Positions 22,895 to 30,413 of a stretch of 44,519 nt of DNA are shown here, one piece after another. The stretch is from an uncultured Phenylobacterium sp. (GTDB lineage Bacteria; Pseudomonadota; Alphaproteobacteria; Caulobacterales; Caulobacteraceae), in the NCBI RefSeq assembly GCF_902826855.1, contig NZ_CADEGK010000012.1:1-44519 (forward strand), given 5' to 3'. The notes under the pieces were generated by a model. The model ran no database searches and had not been told where the DNA came from. It saw nothing but the letters and a program-made list of their open reading frames with translations. Made by a program: the position numbers and the translations under genes. Numbering within the stretch: position 1 is the first letter of the stretch; each line of letters starts with the position of its first letter.

Positions 22895-23348
22895 TTCCCT
22901 CCCTTAATGGGGAGGGACAGACCGCGAAGCGGTAGGGTGGGGCAGTGGGGCCGGAGCGCCGTGCCCCACTTCCATCACCCGCTTCCTGGCCGTCGCGGGT
23001 CGATCGCGACGCGTCCAAGACCAATAGGATGTGGTCCATCACCCCGCCGAGATCGCCTCGTACGTCACTGGCCCAGAAACGCAAGACGCGGAAGCCATGC
23101 CTCACCAACACCCGGTCGCGTACGAAGTCGTGCTCGGATTGCGGGTCGTCGGCATGCTGTCCGCCGTCCACCTCGATCACGACCCGCCGGGTGTAGCAGA
23201 CGAAGTCCAGATAGTAGCCGCGGAATGGCGCCTGGCGACGAAAGCGGAAGCCCCGATCGCGCAGGCGTTTCAGGCGGCTCCACAGCGCGACTTCCGGCTC
23301 GCTCATGTGGGTGCGAAATTCCCGCGCTCGAACGATCTCTGGTCTCAT
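22836..23348 (-). CDS. DUF559 PD-(D/E)XK endonuclease-like protein
   Basis: A 170-residue frame starting at ATG 23348. Residues 12-112 form a DUF559 (Vsr-like) domain: E-P-E-V-A-L-W near 17-23, R-F-R-R-Q near 35-39, Y-L-D-F-V-C near 46-51 with the catalytic Asp, and V-I-E-V-D-G-G-Q-H near 57-65 giving the E-x-D...Q core. Family proteins are predicted nicking or mismatch-type endonucleases with no settled role. The domain ends near 115; the last 55 residues read through the inner repeat, the left 27-bp inverted repeat and 58 bp antisense to plsC. A LexA-type box lies 11 nt upstream of the start. Confidence 0.88.
   Translation of the reverse strand: MRPEIVRAREFRTHMSEPEVALWSRLKRLRDRGFRFRRQAPFRGYYLDFVCYTRRVVIEVDGGQHADDPQSEHDFVRDRVLVRHGFRVLRFWASDVRGDLGGVMDHILLVLDASRSTRDGQEAGDGSGARRSGPTAPPYRFAVCPSPLREGIRAPSAPWTLSRSAPPGRA
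22894..22920 (+). repeat. Left 27-bp inverted repeat of the DUF559 element
   Basis: A perfect inverse of 23441-23467. Each arm is itself a hairpin (CCCTCCC, TTAAT, then GGGGAGGG). Confidence 0.9.
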
Positions 23349-23359
23349 CGCCAGACTAT

Positions 23360-23374
23360 GTTCCTGTTTTGTTC
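23360..23374 (-). promoter_or_regulatory. LexA (SOS) box upstream of the DUF559 gene
   Basis: GTTC-N7-GTTC on the plus strand (GAAC-N7-GAAC in gene direction) matches the alphaproteobacterial LexA operator exactly. It lies 11 bp upstream of the DUF559 ATG, within an AT-rich patch (about 23355-23395) that would hold the promoter. Binding is inferred from the motif. Confidence 0.6.
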
Positions 23375-23440
23375 GAAATACAAATCTACCTTTTGCCGCG
23401 CTCCGACCCCAACTTCCCCACCCTGCTCGCCTTCGGCGAG

Positions 23441-23467
23441 CTGTCCCTCCCCATTAAGGGAGGGAAT
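23441..23467 (-). repeat. Right 27-bp inverted repeat of the DUF559 element
   Basis: A perfect inverse of 22894-22920. The last four codons and the stop of the chaC-like gene lie in or at this arm. Confidence 0.9.
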
Positions 23468-23993
23468 GCTGGGGCCCCTCCACCATCCCCAGCAGCTTTT
23501 CCATCGCCACATCCCGCACGCCCATCTCGCGCAGGTGTTCCACCAGGTCGCGCAGGTAGTCGACGTTCCGGCCCGACAGCCCGGCCGCCCCGGCGATCAG
23601 CTCCGCTTGCCGGTCCAGGCTGAGCGCACCGGCCCATTGCGGGTGGCGCACGTCGGACAGGAAGCAGGTGGCCTCTACCCGCCGGCCATCGTCCAGCCGC
23701 ACGTGGCGGCGGGCCTCGATGTAGGTCTCGGTCGGCTGCTCGCGCTCCAGCAGATAGGCGTAGGTCCCCGCCCAGTCGTCCTCCGCCACAAGATACGCCG
23801 CGCCCCGGCAGGCCCCGCCGGGCGCCAGCCCCAGCACCAGGCCCGGGCGCTCATAGGTCCCGCGGTGGTGGACGGAATAGATGCAGAAGGCCCGGCGTCG
23901 TCCGTGTAGGGTGGCCCCGCGCCGCTCCGTGAACGGGAAGCCCGGCCGCCACATCAACGACCCGTAGCCGAAGACCCACCGTTCCGACCCCAT
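23454..23993 (-). CDS. Gamma-glutamylcyclotransferase, ChaC-like
   Basis: A 179-residue protein of the ChaC/GGCT fold, which cleaves gamma-glutamyl peptides such as glutathione to 5-oxoproline. The substrate loop is W-V-F-G-Y-G-S-L-M-W near 5-14, and the catalytic Glu is probably in the A-Y-L-L-E-R-E segment near 85-91. The ATG at 23993 puts the first strand at the N-terminus as in relatives; an alternative ATG at 24020 would overlap the divergent DUF2125 start. The C-terminus ends inside the right inverted repeat of the DUF559 element, so the last few residues are repeat-derived. Confidence 0.9.
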   Translation of the reverse strand: MGSERWVFGYGSLMWRPGFPFTERRGATLHGRRRAFCIYSVHHRGTYERPGLVLGLAPGGACRGAAYLVAEDDWAGTYAYLLEREQPTETYIEARRHVRLDDGRRVEATCFLSDVRHPQWAGALSLDRQAELIAGAAGLSGRNVDYLRDLVEHLREMGVRDVAMEKLLGMVEGPQHSLP

Positions 23994-24018
23994 CCCAGCC
24001 CCAGCCACCGAACCTGCC

Positions 24019-25071
24019 ATGTCTGTGCCTGATCCCACGCCGCCCCGCAAACTGAGCCGCTGGCCGCTGTACGGCGTGCTCGCCGCCTTGGTGGTCATCG
24101 TCGCCGGCTGGAGCGCCGCCTGGCTGTGGGCGCGCGGGGAAGCGGTCACCCGCATCGACGCCGGGGCCGTGGCCCTGCGCAAAGCCGGCTATGACCTGGC
24201 CTGGAAGGACCGCAAGGTCACCGGCTACCCTTTCCGCCTCAACGTAAGGCTCAGCGATCCGCACATCCGCGACCGCTCCGGCTGGGCGCTGGAGGCGCCG
24301 CGCCTGGAGGCGCAGGCCTTCCTGCACGCGCCTGCCAACTGGATCGTCGCCGCGCCAGACGGCCTCACCTTCACCCGTCCCGCGGGCGGCCCCGTCGTGG
24401 TGAAGGGCCGGCTGATCCGCATGAGCCTGAGCCATCTCACCGACACGCCCCCCAATATCTCGTTCGAAGGAACCGGCCTCAGCTTCCAGCCGGCAGCCGG
24501 CGCCACGCCCTTCGGCCTCACCGCCGCCGAGCGAGTCGAGATCCACGTGCGTCGCGCGCCTGCCGAACTGGGTGACGAAGCTGGGCTCTGGGTGTCGGTC
24601 AAGGACGGCAAGGCGCGACTATCGGGTCTGCTGGAGCGCATCGCCGGCGACAAGCCGATCTCCATCGAGTGGGACAGCCGGCTCTCCGAGGCCGGGGATC
24701 TGCGCGGCGCCACATGGGCCGAGGCTGTGCGCAACTGGACCAACGCCGGCGGCCGTATCAGCGTGAAGCGGGCGGGCCTCACCGCCGGTGACGCGCTCAT
24801 AGGCGTGAATTCCGGCCACTTGACCGTCGGAACGGACGGGCGCTTGCGCGGCGTGCTGGATCTCTCGCTGCGCCAGGCGCCGCGCGCGTTCAGCGCGATA
24901 CAGGCCACCGGCGCCGCGCCGCCGGCCGCGGCCGAAGCCGCCGCCGCCATCGTGGCGGCGCGCCAGGGCAATGAGGACATCGCTCGCGCCAGCTTGAATT
25001 TCGAGGCCGGCCAGACCACCCTGGGCCCCATCGCGCTCTGGCGGGCGCCAAAAGTCTACGAGGCGCCCTGA
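24019..25071 (+). CDS. DUF2125-domain membrane-anchored protein
   Basis: A 350-residue protein with one N-terminal membrane anchor (about 14-37), followed by W-A-R-G-E-A and a beta-rich periplasmic domain. The G-Y-P-F-R-L-N-V motif near 75-82, with D-L-A-W-K-D before it, is characteristic of DUF2125, a family restricted mainly to alphaproteobacteria and without known function. The stop TGA overlaps the next gene's ATG by one base. Confidence 0.88.
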   Translation: MSVPDPTPPRKLSRWPLYGVLAALVVIVAGWSAAWLWARGEAVTRIDAGAVALRKAGYDLAWKDRKVTGYPFRLNVRLSDPHIRDRSGWALEAPRLEAQAFLHAPANWIVAAPDGLTFTRPAGGPVVVKGRLIRMSLSHLTDTPPNISFEGTGLSFQPAAGATPFGLTAAERVEIHVRRAPAELGDEAGLWVSVKDGKARLSGLLERIAGDKPISIEWDSRLSEAGDLRGATWAEAVRNWTNAGGRISVKRAGLTAGDALIGVNSGHLTVGTDGRLRGVLDLSLRQAPRAFSAIQATGAAPPAAAEAAAAIVAARQGNEDIARASLNFEAGQTTLGPIALWRAPKVYEAP

Positions 25072-25694
25072 TGGCTTCGCTCTACGACCGCTTCTTCCTG
25101 CCCCGGCTCTTAAAGTGCGCCTGTTCCGCGCCGCCGATCGCGAAGCAGCGCCAGAAGGTCGTGCCCGGCGCGCAGGGCCGCGTCCTGGAACTGGGCATCG
25201 GCATGGGCCTGAACCTGCCCTTCTACGACGTCGACCGGGTGGAAAGCGTCACCGGGGTCGACCCTGCTCCGGAATTGCGGGCCATCGCCGAGGCCGCGCC
25301 GCGAGACCCTCGTCTCACGGTCCGCGTCGAGGAGGGAACGGCCGAGGCTCTGCCATTCGGCGACGCCAGCTTCGACTGCGTGGTCTGCACCTTCACGCTG
25401 TGTTCGGTCCGCGACCCCGCCCGGGCGCTCTCCGAGGCGCGTCGCGTGCTTCGGCCTGGCGGCCGCTTTCTGTACTGCGAGCATGGCCTGTCGCCCGAAC
25501 CCGGGATCGCCAAATGGCAGCGGCGCATCGAGCCGATCTGGAAGCGGATCTCAGGCGGCTGCCACCTGAGCCGGCCGGTCACCACGGCGATCGAGGCCGC
25601 GGGCTTCAACGTCGCCCGCCACGACAGCATGTACCTGCCCCGCGCGCCTCGGATCGCGGGCTGGAACGAATGGGGCGAGGCTGTTCCGGCCTAG
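25071..25694 (+). CDS. Class I SAM-dependent methyltransferase (UbiE/METTL7-like)
   Basis: A 207-residue protein. SAM motif I is V-L-E-L-G-I-G-M-G-L-N near 38-48, the acidic post-I residue lies in V-T-G-V-D-P near 60-65, motif II region F-D-C-V-V-C-T-F-T-L near 101-110 and motif III L-R-P-G-G-R-F near 128-134. The N-terminus with C-A-C-S near 16-19 and the late G-C-H-L-S-R-P near 163 match a bacterial group related to METTL7. The acceptor is unknown. The ATG overlaps the DUF2125 stop. The stop TAG overlaps that of the convergent gene at 25691. Confidence 0.9.
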   Translation: MASLYDRFFLPRLLKCACSAPPIAKQRQKVVPGAQGRVLELGIGMGLNLPFYDVDRVESVTGVDPAPELRAIAEAAPRDPRLTVRVEEGTAEALPFGDASFDCVVCTFTLCSVRDPARALSEARRVLRPGGRFLYCEHGLSPEPGIAKWQRRIEPIWKRISGGCHLSRPVTTAIEAAGFNVARHDSMYLPRAPRIAGWNEWGEAVPA

Positions 25695-25879
25695 CCGGCG
25701 ACCGGGAAGGCGAAGGCGCGGAAGCGGCTGGGCAGGCGCATGGCCGCCCGGGTGGCCTCGCGGACGTTATCGAAATGAGCGGCGGCCTGGGCCACATCGG
25801 TCCACACGACCTTGGCGCCGTCCGCCAGATACTCCAGCCCGTCGATCTTCGTGCGGGCCACCACAACGGAAGTCGCCAT
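25691..25879 (-). CDS. Small hypothetical protein
   Basis: A 62-residue frame starting at ATG 25879 with GGAGAG 6-7 nt upstream. It begins M-A-T-S-V-V-V-A-R-T-K-I-D-G-L and contains a helical centre (V-A-Q-A-A-A-H-F). It has no membrane segment and no recognised domain. The good ribosome site and clean amino-acid composition argue that it is real. It lies on the strand opposite to its two flanking genes. Confidence 0.6.
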   Translation of the reverse strand: MATSVVVARTKIDGLEYLADGAKVVWTDVAQAAAHFDNVREATRAAMRLPSRFRAFAFPVAG

Positions 25880-26024
25880 CAGCGTCTCTCCATCGACGGT
25901 GTTCCGTTCTGGCCCACCTGAGGCGTTGCGTCCCAAGGCCCGTGCCAGCAGGGCGAATTCGCAAACCTCGCCGAATCGCCGCTGACTGAACAATGAGCCG
26001 CATAACAGAGCGAAGGGACGCGCC

Positions 26025-26252
26025 ATGCCGCAGGTCTCCTACACGGTCGACTTCATCGAAGGCGTCTGGAAGGTCGGCCTGAACGGCAAGCACTTCGGCC
26101 CGTATTCGAGCCTCGAGACCGCTGTGGCCGCCGCCAGCAAGGCGGCGCACAAGGCCGAGGCGCAGGGCTATGAGGCGACCCTGACGATCAACACGCTGCC
26201 GGATGAGCGCGCCGAGACGGCCGGCGCGGAGCGCGGTCGCGACGCCGCATGA
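26025..26252 (+). CDS. DUF2188-like small protein
   Basis: A 75-residue protein. The core Y-T-V-D-F-I-E-G-V-W-K-V near 6-17, G-K-H-F-G-P-Y-S-S near 21-29 and an A-A-S-K-A-A-H-K-A-E-A-Q-G helix match the layout of DUF2188 (strand, strand, helix, strand). Function unknown. It converges on the tRNA-Met gene 17 bp downstream. Confidence 0.8.
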   Translation: MPQVSYTVDFIEGVWKVGLNGKHFGPYSSLETAVAAASKAAHKAEAQGYEATLTINTLPDERAETAGAERGRDAA

Positions 26253-26269
26253 GTCGCGCGAGGGTCCCG

Positions 26270-26346
26270 TGGTGGCTGGAGACGGACTTGAACCGTCGAC
26301 CTGTGGGTTATGAATCCACCGCTCTAACCAGCTGAGCTACCCAGCC
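26270..26346 (-). tRNA. tRNA-Met (anticodon CAT, elongator type)
   Basis: A 77-nt gene with the CCA end encoded (26272-26270). The acceptor stem G-G-C-T-G-G-G pairs with T-C-C-A-G-C-C (one G-U), the D arm is GCTC...GAGC and the T arm GACGG-TTCAAGT-CCGTC. The anticodon loop is TTCATAA with CAT at 26312-26310. The 1-72 pair is G-C and the anticodon stem lacks the three G-C pairs of initiator tRNA, so it is an elongator. A tRNA-Ile2 with modified C34 uses the same anticodon and cannot be fully excluded. Confidence 0.93.
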
Positions 26347-26373
26347 GCGGCGGGGCCCTCGCGCGAGGCGCGG

Positions 26374-26402
26374 GTTATAGGGGCGAAGCCGCCACGCTTC
26401 AA
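26374..26402 (-). promoter_or_regulatory. Sigma-70-type promoter of tRNA-Met
   Basis: On the minus strand TTGAAG (26402-26397), a 17-bp spacer and TATAAC (26379-26374) form a strong promoter. Transcription would start near 26367, about 20 nt before the tRNA. Confidence 0.75.
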
Positions 26403-26406
26403 GGGA

Positions 26407-26435
26407 TTGGGCGCGGGCCCGCAACGGGCTAGGCT
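26407..26435 (+). promoter_or_regulatory. Candidate promoter of the glycosyltransferase gene, likely leaderless transcript
   Basis: TTGGGC (26407-26412), a 17-bp spacer and TAGGCT (26430-26435, inside GCTAGGCT) lie back to back with the tRNA promoter. The predicted start near 26442 is only about 4 nt before the ATG at 26446, where no ribosome site exists. Confidence 0.5.
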
Positions 26436-26445
26436 GTCGCTTGCG

Positions 26446-27474
26446 ATGAGCGTCCTGCACCTCCTGGGAACGGCCGGCGAAGGCGGCGCGGAAACCTATT
26501 TCGTCGATCTCCTGAAGGCGCTGAAACGGGCCGGCGTCAGCGAGGCCGCGGTCATCCGCGGCAACGCCGGGCGCGAGGCGCAGCTGAAACGGGCCGGGGT
26601 GCCGGTCAAGGTGCTGCGCTTCGGCGGGCCCATCGACATCCTCACCAAGCCCGCCGCAGCCGGCTTCGCGGCCGTGCAGAAGACGACCGTGGCGCTGGCC
26701 TGGATGAACCGCGCCGCGCGCCATACGCCGCGCGGCCCGTGGGCCCGTATCGGGCGGCTCGGCGGCTACTACTCTCTCAAGTACTACAAGGGCTTCGACC
26801 ACCTGGTGGCCAACACCGAGGACATCGCCGACTGGATCGTCGGCCAGGGCTGGCCGGCCGGCAACGTCAGCTGCATTCCCAACTTCGCCGCCGCCCCGCC
26901 CGAGGCTCCCCCTGTCGACCGCGCCAGCGTCGCCACGCCGCCGGACGCGCCTCTGCTGCTGGCCATGGGCCGCCTGCATGAGAACAAGGCCCACGACGTC
27001 AGCCTGCAGGCGCTCACCCAGCTCCCGGACGCGTTCCTGTGGATCGCCGGCGCCGGTCCGCTGGAGGCCAAGCTGAGAGCGATGGCCGAGGTCCTGGGGG
27101 TCGCCGCGCGCGTCCGTTTCCTGGGATGGCGCACCGACGCCTCCGCGCTCTACCGCGCCGCCGACGTCTGCGTCTTCCCCTCCCGCTACGAGCCGCTGGG
27201 CAATGTGGTGATCCAGTCCTGGGCTCACGGCCTGCCGGTGGTCGCCGCCGCCGCGCAGGGCCCCGCCGCCCTGATCCGCGACGGCCAGGATGGCCTGCTG
27301 GTCCCGGTGGACGACGCCCATGCCCTGGCGGCGGGCGTACGCCGCCTTCTGAGCGACCCGGCCCTGCGCACCCGCTTCGCCGCCGCGGGTTCCGCACGTG
27401 TCGAGGCCGAATTCTCCGAGTCCGCCGTCGTGGCGCAATGGAAGGCGCTCTTCGCCGATCATGGAGCCGCCTGA
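26446..27474 (+). CDS. GT4-family glycosyltransferase
   Basis: A 342-residue GT-B glycosyltransferase. The N-domain opens H-L-L-G-T-A-G-E-G-G-A-E-T near 5-17. The C-domain starts at L-L-L-A-M-G-R-L-H-E-N-K near 168-179, with the donor-binding segment V-F-P-S-R-Y-E-P-L-G-N-V near 244-255, including the E-x7-E-like motif. It probably adds a sugar from a nucleotide donor during surface polysaccharide assembly. The stop overlaps the asparagine synthetase ATG (TGATG), so the two are coupled. Confidence 0.93.
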   Translation: MSVLHLLGTAGEGGAETYFVDLLKALKRAGVSEAAVIRGNAGREAQLKRAGVPVKVLRFGGPIDILTKPAAAGFAAVQKTTVALAWMNRAARHTPRGPWARIGRLGGYYSLKYYKGFDHLVANTEDIADWIVGQGWPAGNVSCIPNFAAAPPEAPPVDRASVATPPDAPLLLAMGRLHENKAHDVSLQALTQLPDAFLWIAGAGPLEAKLRAMAEVLGVAARVRFLGWRTDASALYRAADVCVFPSRYEPLGNVVIQSWAHGLPVVAAAAQGPAALIRDGQDGLLVPVDDAHALAAGVRRLLSDPALRTRFAAAGSARVEAEFSESAVVAQWKALFADHGAA

Positions 27475-29168
27475 TGTGCGGCATCGCCGGGATGCTGGGC
27501 GGCGACGCCAGCGTCGTCGGGCCGATGATCGGCGCGCTGACCCACCGCGGCCCCGACGGCGTCCGGATCGAGGGCGGGCTCGCCCACGCGCGGCTGTCGA
27601 TCATAGACCTCGACAGCGGGTGGCAACCGCTGCGCGCCGCCGGGGCCACCGTCGTCGGCAACGGCGAACTCTACAACTACATCGAGCTGGCCGCCGAGTT
27701 CGGCCTGGGCGGCGTCCTCGCCACGGGTTCGGACTATGAGCCCTTTCTGCATCTCGCCGCCCGCGAGGGCCCGGCCGCCATCGGCCGCCTGCGCGGCATG
27801 TACGCGCTGTGCCTGGTCGGTCCTGACGGCCGCACGGTGCTGGCCCGCGACCCCTTCGGCATCAAGCCGCTCTACATCCTTGAGCAGGACAGCGCCGTCG
27901 CCTTCGCCTCCGAGCCCCGCGCCTTCTTCGCCGCCGGCCTGCTCAATCCCACGATCGACGTCGAGGCCGCCCACCAGCTCCTCGACCTCAACTACACCCT
28001 CGGCGAGCGCACCCTCTTCGCCGGGCTCCGCCGCCTGGCGCCCGGCGAGGTGGTCGAGGTGCGGGGTGGGCGGATCATCGGCAGCCACCGCAGCGCGCCG
28101 TTCGCCCGTTCTCTCCCCCGCGACGTGGGGGAGGCAGGGCTGCTTGGTCAGCTCGACGCGGTTCTCGAAGACAGCGTCCGCGTCCATCAGCGCGCCGATG
28201 TCCCCTACGGCCTGTTCCTCTCCGGCGGCATCGACAGTGCGACCATCGCCACCCTCATGGCCCGGCTCAGCGAGCGCCCGGTCACCGCCTTCACCTGCGG
28301 CTTCGACGCCCCCAGATCCCAAAGAGGGGGCGCGGCCGACGAGCGGGCCGCCGCCGAAGCCGTCGCCAAAGCCCTCAACCTCGACTGGCGCGAGACCACC
28401 TTCGGCGAGGCCGACTTCTGGCGGATCCTGCCGCAGGTGGCCTGGGCGTTCGACGACCCGACCGCCGACTACGCCACCCTGCCGACCTACAAGCTGGCCG
28501 AGGCCGCCAAGGGGACGCTGACCGTGGTGCTGACGGGCGAGGGCGGGGACGAACTGTTCGCCGGCTACGGACGCTACCGCCGCGCGCTGCGCCCTGCCTG
28601 GCTGGGCGGCCGTCCCGCCGAGCCCCGCGGCGCGTCGCCCGCCACCCTGGCCGCCTGGCGGGACGCCGCGCGCCCGCCGCCCGGTCTCACCCGCCTGCAA
28701 CAAGCCCAGTGGGCCGACATCGCCACCTGGCTCCCGAACGACCTTCTGCTCAAGCTCGACCGCTGCCTGATGGCCCACGGGCTGGAGGGCCGCACGCCCT
28801 TCCTCGACCGCGAAGTCGCCGCCTTCGCCTTCGCCCTGCCCGACCGGTTCAAGATCCGCGGCGGCCACGGCAAGTGGCTGCTGCGCAAATGGCTGGAACG
28901 CGCCTGCCCCGCCGCCCGGCCGTGGGCCAGGAAGCAAGGCTTCACCGTCCCGGTCGAGGCCTGGATAGCGCCCCGCGCCGCCGACATCGCCGCCCGCATC
29001 GGCCGGATCGAGGCCGTCCGCCAGGTGCTGGGCGACGAGGCCGCCGGCCGAATGGCCGCCCCGGGCCGCCGCTGGCCGCTGCTGTTCTTCGCCGTCTGGG
29101 CGTTGATCCACCTCGAAGGCGCGCAACCGAATGGTGCCCTCGCCGCTCTGATGGGAGACGGAGGATGA
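27474..29168 (+). CDS. asnB: Asparagine synthase (glutamine-hydrolysing) family amidotransferase
   Basis: A 564-residue AsnB-type protein. The glutaminase domain has Cys2 (M-C-G-I-A-G), H-R-G-P-D near 24-28 and the R-L-S-I-I-D loop near 40. The synthetase domain has the PP-loop F-L-S-G-G-I-D-S near 246-253 and [11 protein letters not shown] near 352-362. It makes asparagine or amidates a polymer precursor; its coupling to a glycosyltransferase suggests surface polysaccharide work. Two hairpin-encoded stretches, at about residues 213-220 (domain linker) and 279-287, look like in-frame repeat insertions. Confidence 0.93.
   Translation: MCGIAGMLGGDASVVGPMIGALTHRGPDGVRIEGGLAHARLSIIDLDSGWQPLRAAGATVVGNGELYNYIELAAEFGLGGVLATGSDYEPFLHLAAREGPAAIGRLRGMYALCLVGPDGRTVLARDPFGIKPLYILEQDSAVAFASEPRAFFAAGLLNPTIDVEAAHQLLDLNYTLGERTLFAGLRRLAPGEVVEVRGGRIIGSHRSAPFARSLPRDVGEAGLLGQLDAVLEDSVRVHQRADVPYGLFLSGGIDSATIATLMARLSERPVTAFTCGFDAPRSQRGGAADERAAAEAVAKALNLDWRETTFGEADFWRILPQVAWAFDDPTADYATLPTYKLAEAAKGTLTVVLTGEGGDELFAGYGRYRRALRPAWLGGRPAEPRGASPATLAAWRDAARPPPGLTRLQQAQWADIATWLPNDLLLKLDRCLMAHGLEGRTPFLDREVAAFAFALPDRFKIRGGHGKWLLRKWLERACPAARPWARKQGFTVPVEAWIAPRAADIAARIGRIEAVRQVLGDEAAGRMAAPGRRWPLLFFAVWALIHLEGAQPNGALAALMGDGG
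28113..28133 (+). repeat. Palindromic repeat inside asnB (domain linker)
   Basis: CTCCCCC (28113-28119) and GGGGGAG (28127-28133) form a hairpin encoding S-L-P-R-D-V-G-E-A. It looks like the arms of the intergenic repeats elsewhere in the window and falls between the two AsnB domains, without breaking the frame. Confidence 0.5.
28307..28332 (+). repeat. Second palindrome inside asnB
   Basis: CGCCCCC (28307-28313) pairs with GGGGGCG (28326-28332) across a 12-nt loop. It encodes A-P-R-S-Q-R-G-G-A, at a place where related enzymes pass directly from the C-G-F strand to the D-E-R-A helix. Confidence 0.4.
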
Positions 29169-29170
29169 TC

Positions 29171-30412
29171 ATGAAGTCCCTGACGCTCGCCGCGGCCGCC
29201 GCCGCCCTCGCCGCCTGCAATTCCGCGCCAGGCCAGGCCCAGTCCGGCAAGGCCCAGTCAGCGGGCGACGCCGCAGCGGCCGTGGAAACCAGGCCCCCCA
29301 ACGGCAGGAACCAGACGCCGGCCTTCCCCGGACAGACCCGCGCGCCGCAGGTGAAGGCCAATGTGGCCTATGAGGTGACCGACGTCGTCGGCGGACTCGA
29401 CCACCCCTGGGGCCTGGCCTTCCTGTCCGACGGAGGCCTCCTGATCACCGAGCGCGCCGGGCGTCTGCGCCTCTTTGCGAACGGCAAGCTGTCGGCGCCC
29501 ATCGCCGGCGTCCCCGCCGTCGACGCCCGCGACCAGGGGGGTCTCCTGGGCCTCACCCTCGACCCGGCCTTCGCCGCCAACGGCCTCGTCTACCTGGCGT
29601 TCTCCGAGCCGAAGGGCGCGACCAACAACGCTGCTGTCGCCCGCGGCAGGCTCGTGACCACCGCAGGCGCGCCGCGCCTGGAGAACGTCACCACAATCTG
29701 GCGCCAGACCCCCGCCCTCGCCTCCACCAAGCACTTCGGCGGTCGGCTGGTCTTCGGCCGCGACGGGACGCTGTTCATCACCGGCGGCGAACGCTCGGAC
29801 ATGGAAGGCCGCGTGCAGGCCCAGCGCATGGACGGCACGCTGGGCAAGATCGTGCGCATCAAAGCCGATGGCTCGATCCCGGCCGACAACCCGTTCGCGG
29901 GCAAGGCCGGCGTACGCCCCGAGATCTTCTCGATCGGCCACCGCAACGTCCTGGGCGCGGCGTTGCACCCGCGCACCGGCGAGCTCTGGGCGGTCGAGCA
30001 CGGGCCGCGCGGCGGCGACGAGCTCAACATCGTGCGCAAGGGCCGGGACTATGGCTGGACCACCATCACCTACGGCATCGAGTACCAGGGCGGCCCGGTC
30101 GGCGCCGGCATGACCCAGAAGGCCGGGATGGAGCAGCCGATCTACTACTGGGACCCGGTGATCGCGCCCGGCGCCATGGCCTTCTACGACACCGACCTCG
30201 TCCCGGCCTGGAAGGGCAGCCTATTCGTCACCGGCCTGGGCCCCAAATACCTCGCCCGCCTCACCCTGGACGGCGACAAGGTGGTGGGCGAGGAGCGGCT
30301 GCTCACCGAACTCGGCGAACGCCTGCGCGACATCGTCGTAGGCCCCGACGGCGCCCTCTACATCACCACCGACGAAGGCCGCGGCCGCGTGATCCGCGTG
30401 GCGCCGAAGTAG
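29171..30412 (+). CDS. PQQ-dependent sugar dehydrogenase family lipoprotein (YliI/Asd-like)
   Basis: A 413-residue protein. A lipoprotein signal runs to L-A-A-C near 15-18, followed by a Gln/Ala-rich linker and a six-bladed propeller of the glucose/sorbosone dehydrogenase type. Landmarks: H-P-W-G-L-A-F near 78-84, G-L-L-G-L-T-L-D-P near 123-131, G-H-R-N-V-L-G near 257-263 and E-H-G-P-R-G-G-D-E near 277-285. Such soluble aldose dehydrogenases oxidise sugars with PQQ and Ca2+ in the periplasm. ATG 29171 has GGAGG 6 nt upstream; ATG 29165 overlaps the asnB stop and would add two residues. Confidence 0.92.
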   Translation: MKSLTLAAAAAALAACNSAPGQAQSGKAQSAGDAAAAVETRPPNGRNQTPAFPGQTRAPQVKANVAYEVTDVVGGLDHPWGLAFLSDGGLLITERAGRLRLFANGKLSAPIAGVPAVDARDQGGLLGLTLDPAFAANGLVYLAFSEPKGATNNAAVARGRLVTTAGAPRLENVTTIWRQTPALASTKHFGGRLVFGRDGTLFITGGERSDMEGRVQAQRMDGTLGKIVRIKADGSIPADNPFAGKAGVRPEIFSIGHRNVLGAALHPRTGELWAVEHGPRGGDELNIVRKGRDYGWTTITYGIEYQGGPVGAGMTQKAGMEQPIYYWDPVIAPGAMAFYDTDLVPAWKGSLFVTGLGPKYLARLTLDGDKVVGEERLLTELGERLRDIVVGPDGALYITTDEGRGRVIRVAPK

Positions 30413-30413
30413 G

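Larger units (their letters stand above)
22894..23467. mobile_element. Inverted-repeat element carrying the DUF559 gene
   Basis: A 574-bp unit bounded by perfect 27-bp inverted repeats (22894-22920 and 23441-23467). Just inside each arm is a small hairpin (22921-22933 and 23426-23440) and then AGGGTGGGG (22934-22942) or its complement (23416-23424). The unit lies between the convergent plsC and chaC genes. The plsC stop ends on its first base and the chaC stop lies inside the right arm. No target-site duplication is visible and no transposase is encoded. I infer a REP-type repeat pair that carries or recruited the nuclease gene. Confidence 0.7.

Noticed and set aside
22894-23467. A classical insertion sequence
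   Set aside because: No transposase and no visible target duplication; the only gene is a DUF559 nuclease and the arms are REP-like.
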